Below are positions 57,741 through 62,542 of a stretch of 62,542 bases of DNA, piece after piece. The notes under the pieces are model-generated. The model was not told the origin of the DNA. It worked only from the letters and a program-made list of their open reading frames with translations, and searched no databases. Where the stretch lies: positions 1 to 62,542 of the forward strand of contig JAJXXW010000027.1 in assembly GCA_021780905.1 (NCBI GenBank), given 5' to 3'. This stretch comes from a bacterium. GTDB taxonomy: Bacteria > Verrucomicrobiota > Verrucomicrobiia > Limisphaerales > UBA11358. Each line of letters opens with the position of its first letter. Position 1 is the stretch's first letter. Made by a program: the position numbers and the translations under genes.

Positions 57741-58559
57741 ATGCAACCAACCAGTCCCTCACGCCGCTGGATTTCGGCTGGATTCGTGAGTGTCATGATG
57801 TTTCTGGCCGCCAGTCTTATGACGCGGGCCGCTGACATTCGGCGGATCGCTTTGGATGGGGTGACGCCCGTGCCTTCGCCGGTGGTTAAAATTTGCAACG
57901 ATGGCACCCGCCGCATAGATGAGGTCAAGCAGCCGGCCTTGGAGCTATTTCCCGCCGCCCAGAAACCCACCCGCGGCACCATTTTGGTTTGTTCCGGTGG
58001 CGGTTATAATCTGCTGGCCGTGAGCAAGGAGGGGTGGGACGTGGCCAGAAAACTCAATCAATTCGGATACGATGCCGCCGTGCTGCTCTATCATGTCCAT
58101 GCCGGCAAGGAGACCCGCCAACTTGCCCTGGCCGATGCCAAGTCGGCTTTGCAATTGCTCCAGAAGCAGGGGGCTAGACTGGGCTTGAATCCAAAAAGAA
58201 TCGGCGTCATGGGCTTTTCCGCCGGCGGTCATCTGGTCGCCCGGCTCGCCCATGTCACCGCCACCAACTCGCCGCCGGATTTTCTGGTGCTCCTGTATCC
58301 GGCCTATCTTGAAAAGGGCGGCCGGCTGCTGGACGAAGTGGCCCCGGTCAAGACGCCTGCTTTTGTCTATGCTGCGGCCGATGATCCATACGTGCCAAGT
58401 GCCATCGCCTATGGCGCGGCCTGCCGGGCGGCGCATGTTCCTTGTGACTATTATCTGAAGCCGCACGGCGGCCACGGTTTCGGGCTCATGCCCAACCGGG
58501 CGGACGACGTGAAAGACTGGCCCGACAAGCTGAAGGCATTTCTGGACAAGCAAGATTAA
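57741..58559 (+). CDS. Secreted alpha/beta-hydrolase esterase (BD-FAE/acetylxylan-esterase type)
   Basis: 272 residues. N-terminal signal (FVSVMMFLAASLMTRAAD), HGGxx-like oxyanion region ILVCSGGGYNLLAVSKEGWD, nucleophile GFSAGGHLVARLA (Ser of GxSxG), acid in AAADDPYVPSAIAY, and catalytic His in HGGHGFGLMPNR. Full catalytic triad. Typical of exported esterases acting on acylated plant polysaccharide. 34 bases after ThuA-DUF1080 and three before the oxidoreductase. Confidence 0.82.
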   Translation: MQPTSPSRRWISAGFVSVMMFLAASLMTRAADIRRIALDGVTPVPSPVVKICNDGTRRIDEVKQPALELFPAAQKPTRGTILVCSGGGYNLLAVSKEGWDVARKLNQFGYDAAVLLYHVHAGKETRQLALADAKSALQLLQKQGARLGLNPKRIGVMGFSAGGHLVARLAHVTATNSPPDFLVLLYPAYLEKGGRLLDEVAPVKTPAFVYAAADDPYVPSAIAYGAACRAAHVPCDYYLKPHGGHGFGLMPNRADDVKDWPDKLKAFLDKQD

Positions 58560-58562
58560 ATT

Positions 58563-60005
58563 ATGAAACATCAGTCCCCTCCCGAAAACGGATTTGCCAA
58601 CCTCCGCCGCCGCACGTTTCTCAAAAGCGTGCTCACGGCGGGTGCCGCGTCTGTGTTCGCGCCGCGCCTGCTGTTTGGCGCTTCGACGACCAACAAAATC
58701 AACCTCGCGTGCATCGGCATTGGCAATCGGGCGGCGGAAGACATCGCGATGTTTCATAAAACCGGCATGGTGAATTTTGTCGCGCTGTGCGACACGGACA
58801 TGGGCGCGCCGCACACGCAGGCGACCTTGAAGCTGTTCCCGAATCTGCCGCGCTTCCAGGATTTCCGGCAGATGTTCGACAAAATGGCCCCGGACATTGA
58901 CGCCGTGTGCATCGCCATCCCCGACTTTTCCCATTTTCCCGCCGCCATGCTCGCGATGTCGCTCGGCAAACACATTTATTGCGAAAAACCGATGGCCCAC
59001 AGCTTCCGGCAAATCGAACTGATGATGGCGGCGGAGAAAAAATATAACGTCGCGGCGCAGATGGGTAATCAGGGGCATTCCGAGGCGAACTACTTTCAAT
59101 TCAAGGCGTGGACCGAGGCGGGCATCATCAAGAACGTCACCAAGATCACAGCGTTTATGAACAGCAGGCGCCGCTGGCACGACACTGCCAGATTCGCCTT
59201 CAGCAAACTCACCGACTATCTTCCGGCGGAGCCGATTCCCAGCACGCTCGACTGGGATTGCTGGCTGGCGACCGCGCAGCAGCACGCCTACAACCACGGC
59301 TACGTCAACGGCGACTGGCGCTCGTGGTTTGATTTCGGCAACGGGGCGCTCGGCGACTGGGGCGCGCACATCTTCGACACTGCGCATGAATTTTTGCATC
59401 TTGGCCTGCCGACAGAGGTGGAGCCGACCCTGAAAGGCTGGAATCCGTTCATTTTCCCGCAGGCCTCGACGCTGGCGTTCCGTTTCCCGGCACGCGACAC
59501 GATGCCGCCATGCGAGTTGACTTGGTATGACGGCCTGAACAATCTTCCGCCGCTGCCGGCCAATTTCGGCGCGTCCGTGGTGGATCCGAACATCCCGCCG
59601 CCGTCCAAAGGTTCGATTGACACGAAGGCGAAGGCGCCGGGCAAAGTGATTTACGGCGACGGCCTGACCCTCAAAGGCGGTTCACACGGATCCACGCTGC
59701 AAATCCTGCCATCGGAAAAGGCGAATGAGATTAAGGGCAAACTGCCCAAAGTGCCGAAGAGTCCGTCCGACCATTACGTCAATTTCCTCCGCGCCTGCAA
59801 GGGCGAGGAAACGTGCCGCTCGAACTTTGCGGTGGCCGGGCCGTTGTGCCAGACAATGGCGCTGGGCGTCGTCGCGCAACGCGTGAATGCGAAGCTGGAA
59901 TTTGATCCGGCGACGAAACGGATCACCAACCACAAGGTTGCCAACGAACTGCTCGCCGGCGTGCCGCCGCGCCCGGACTGGGAACAGTATTACAAGCTGG
60001 CCTGA
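58563..60005 (+). CDS. Tat-exported Gfo/Idh/MocA-family oxidoreductase
   Basis: 480 residues. Tat signal with RRRTFLKSVLTAGAASVFAP, then a Rossmann domain KINLACIGIGNRAAEDIAMF (GxGxR variant), DIDAVCIAIPDFSHFPAAML and GKHIYCEKPMAHSFRQIELM, the EKP motif of the family. C-terminal domain contains DWGAHIFDTAHEF. It would use a tightly bound nicotinamide cofactor on a sugar-like substrate in the periplasm, together with the two upstream genes. A terminator follows at 60031. Confidence 0.9.
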   Translation: MKHQSPPENGFANLRRRTFLKSVLTAGAASVFAPRLLFGASTTNKINLACIGIGNRAAEDIAMFHKTGMVNFVALCDTDMGAPHTQATLKLFPNLPRFQDFRQMFDKMAPDIDAVCIAIPDFSHFPAAMLAMSLGKHIYCEKPMAHSFRQIELMMAAEKKYNVAAQMGNQGHSEANYFQFKAWTEAGIIKNVTKITAFMNSRRRWHDTARFAFSKLTDYLPAEPIPSTLDWDCWLATAQQHAYNHGYVNGDWRSWFDFGNGALGDWGAHIFDTAHEFLHLGLPTEVEPTLKGWNPFIFPQASTLAFRFPARDTMPPCELTWYDGLNNLPPLPANFGASVVDPNIPPPSKGSIDTKAKAPGKVIYGDGLTLKGGSHGSTLQILPSEKANEIKGKLPKVPKSPSDHYVNFLRACKGEETCRSNFAVAGPLCQTMALGVVAQRVNAKLEFDPATKRITNHKVANELLAGVPPRPDWEQYYKLA

Positions 60006-60030
60006 GCGGAAATTTCTTGCCTGACCACCC

Positions 60031-60066
60031 GCCGTTGACCTTGCCGGTCAGCGGCGTTTTGTTTTC
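60031..60066 (+). terminator. Rho-independent terminator after the oxidoreductase gene
   Basis: GCCGTTGACC (60031-60040), loop TTGCC, GGTCAGCGGC (60046-60055): a ten-pair stem with one G-T, followed by GTTTTGTTTT. Confidence 0.8.
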
Positions 60067-60111
60067 GACAATTTCACTTGGACACGCTCGCGGCATTCAC
60101 TAAATTGCGGT

Positions 60112-60516
60112 ATGCCTGAAATTGCCAAGTTCGTCAACAGCGGCGCCGCCGCCATCACGCCCGCGCTCGCGGAAAAGGTTTTGCGCCTACTGCCGCAATG
60201 GAAGCTGGAGTTCACACAGATCAACGCGCCCAAATTTCCGCACCTGGTGGACCAGCTCGAATTTCTGGCCGACGCCGTCGAGGATGCGATTGAGGGCGCC
60301 TACAAGGAACTGCCTTACCTGGCCGTCGCGCAGGCGGTGTTCGCGCTCGTCTATGCGCACAAGAAAATGGGCATCATCCCCGACAGCCTGCTCGATTTGG
60401 GCCGCGCGGACGATTCCAGCGTGGTGCGCGCCGTATTGATCCAAAACGAAAAAGCCTTCGCCATCTATGCCGGCAAACAAGGCGTGGACTGGCGGCAAAT
60501 CACCAGCCGGGCCTAA
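60112..60516 (+). CDS. DUF1232-like (YkvA-type) small protein
   Basis: 134 residues. The C-terminal stretch LPYLAVAQAVFALVYAHKKM followed by GIIPDSLLDLGRADDSSVVR matches the DUF1232 pattern (IPDxxPxxGxxDD). N-terminal part is an amphipathic helix set. No clear membrane helix. Function of the family is unknown. It stands 12 bases before the ACT-domain gene, same direction. Confidence 0.6.
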   Translation: MPEIAKFVNSGAAAITPALAEKVLRLLPQWKLEFTQINAPKFPHLVDQLEFLADAVEDAIEGAYKELPYLAVAQAVFALVYAHKKMGIIPDSLLDLGRADDSSVVRAVLIQNEKAFAIYAGKQGVDWRQITSRA

Positions 60517-60527
60517 AATTTTCCGCA

Positions 60528-61058
60528 ATGCCAATTCCCCTCGTCATGACCATCATCAGCCCGGACCGCACGGGCTTGGTGGAATCGGTTGCGCGCGCCG
60601 TCGCTGACCACGGCGGCAACTGGCTGGAAAGCCGGATGTGCCGGCTCGGCGGCGAATTTGCCGGCATCCTGCGCGTGGAAATCCCGGCGGAGAAAAAATC
60701 CGCGCTGCTCACCGCGCTGCAAAACCTTCAGGCGAACGGCCTGCAAATCCTCGTCCGCGACGACGCTTCCGCCCCGGCAAAGATTTCCGGCAGACAAACT
60801 ACACTTGAAATCGTCGGCAGCGACCGGCCGGGCATTGTCCGCGAAATCTCCGCCGCGCTGGCCCGCGCCGGCGTGAACGTCGAGGAGTTTTCCAGCGAAG
60901 TCACCAGCGCGCCGATGAGCGGGGAGAATTTGTTCAAGGCTGTCGCACGGCTGCAACTGCCGCCGCGCTGCGACCACGCCGCGCTGCAAAAAGATTTGGA
61001 GAAAATCGCCGCCGACCTGCTGGTGGACGTTGTCTTCGATCCGGCGGCCGGCAAATGA
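60528..61058 (+). CDS. Double-ACT-domain protein (GcvR-like)
   Basis: 176 residues with two ACT domains: MPIPLVMTIISPDRTGLVES followed by VARAVADHGGNWLESRM, and LEIVGSDRPGIVREISAALA followed by RAGVNVEEFSSEV. The pattern SxxDRxGxVxxxxxxxxxxGxN is repeated, as in the glycine-cleavage regulator GcvR and related proteins. It would bind an amino acid or partner regulator. No glycine cleavage gene lies in the window, so the target is open. Confidence 0.82.
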   Translation: MPIPLVMTIISPDRTGLVESVARAVADHGGNWLESRMCRLGGEFAGILRVEIPAEKKSALLTALQNLQANGLQILVRDDASAPAKISGRQTTLEIVGSDRPGIVREISAALARAGVNVEEFSSEVTSAPMSGENLFKAVARLQLPPRCDHAALQKDLEKIAADLLVDVVFDPAAGK

Positions 61059-61064
61059 ATTTGA

Positions 61065-62246
<1,182 letters not shown>

Positions 62247-62299
62247 AGCGTATTAAATAAAACTATAGCCGTTTGGTTCGGGGTGTGGCAGGCCTGTGG

Positions 62300-62393
62300 C
62301 ATGATGAAAACTCTCTCTGGATTTGCTGGAACGGATTCTGGCCGCCTACGACGAGGGCGAGGGCGCTCGCGAGGTCGTCGCCCGCCGCTTCCG
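62300..62393 (+). pseudogene. IS630-type transposase N-terminal remnant, frameshifted
   Basis: The frame from 62308 reads KLSLDLLERILAAYDEGEGA followed by REVVARRFRV, the start and HTH of IS630-type transposases (SLDLRxRIVxAxxxGExxxxVAxRFxV). The upstream ATGATGAAAA puts the start codon one base out of frame, so it is broken. At about 62394 it runs without a stop into an unrelated gene fragment. Confidence 0.65.
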
Positions 62394-62542
62394 GGTGGTG
62401 CCCGGCAATTTTCATGTCACGCCTGCGCCCGACGGCGGCTGGCTGACGTATCCCGAGGGCGACGTGAGTGCGCCGCCATCCGGCCATATGCCCAAGGGCG
62501 GATACTTTTTCGACACGCTCATCCGGCAAGAGCCGATTGACG
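62394..62542 (+). pseudogene. Uroporphyrinogen-decarboxylase-family fragment joined to transposase debris (runs off the window)
   Basis: The open frame continues as VPGNFHVTPAPDGGWLTYPE then GDVSAPPSGHMPKGGYFFDT and LIRQEPID to the end of the window. VPGNFNTxPxxxGxxLMYPxGDxSAPPSGxMPxGGYFFD is an internal stretch of the uroporphyrinogen-decarboxylase/corrinoid-methyltransferase-like family common in Verrucomicrobia. The N-terminal part is missing, replaced by transposase. Whether the downstream part is intact cannot be seen. Confidence 0.6.

Overview
The window looks like a stretch of a Verrucomicrobia genome, probably the Pedosphaera/Limisphaerales side. The pointers are a LamG protein with a thrombospondin-type calcium motif, ThuA-DUF1080 and Tat-exported Gfo/Idh/MocA proteins, a DUF3738 protein, a divergent FtsZ in a dcw cluster, and several dispersed repeat families read through inside coding genes. 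No rRNA is present, so the phylum is an inference from gene content.

Bases 1 to about 12,730 form an accessory, AT-richer mobile element. It opens with the start of an IS1182-type transposase and a probably truncated transglutaminase-like exoprotein, then a LamG exoprotein, two small XRE regulators that each follow a perfect palindrome, and a lone receiver-domain protein. A mobilization module follows: a TraK-like DNA-binding protein, a degenerate ParA/TraL-type NTPase and a tail-anchored coiled-coil protein on one side of a repeat-rich non-coding stretch (candidate oriT), and a four-helix membrane protein, a soluble TraD/VirD4-type ATPase and a MobF relaxase-helicase on the other. No type IV secretion channel is visible, so it looks mobilizable rather than self-transmissible, unless the channel lies left of the window. 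The right end is a tyrosine recombinase flanked by two complete tRNA-Cys genes in inverted orientation.

From 12.7 to 23.2 kb the gene content is chromosomal: methionine salvage (mtnA), a TPR protein, an HpnA-type epimerase, tRNA-Pro, a small zincin, a copper P-type ATPase, a GST, two coiled-coil membrane proteins, an O6-alkylguanine repair protein, a RibD C-terminal reductase and queA. From 23.3 to 40.9 kb lies the division and cell wall (dcw) cluster: mraZ, an unknown gene, rsmH, ftsL, ftsI, a SIMPL protein, murF, a DUF3738 protein, mraY, a LysM protein, ftsW, murG, murB, a ribbon-helix-helix protein with its own operator-promoter, ddl, ftsQ, ftsA and a divergent ftsZ. murC, murD and murE are absent from their usual places.

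From 41.2 to 44.5 kb come an unknown membrane protein, a short adenylate kinase, fmt and a TlpA-like thioredoxin. From 44.5 to 55.5 kb a leftward block joins arsenic detoxification (arsR, arsM, acr3, arsC, with a perfect arsR operator) to phosphate uptake (porin, pstS, pstC, pstA, pstB, phoU, DUF47, pit, with Pho-box-like repeats before the porin and pstS). From 55.6 kb a dead IS1595 transposase precedes three secreted or hydrolytic carbohydrate-type genes, a DUF1232-like protein, a double-ACT protein and tgt. The right edge is a chimera of an IS630-type transposase start and a uroporphyrinogen-decarboxylase-family fragment.

The least expected signals are the inverted tRNA-Cys pair around the integrase, the oriT-like repeat region, a family of 28-base repeats built as four 7-base units (at least eight copies, four inside copA), palindromic elements read in frame inside copA and murF, and the altered catalytic loop of FtsZ. 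All calls come from reading the sequence; no database search was run.
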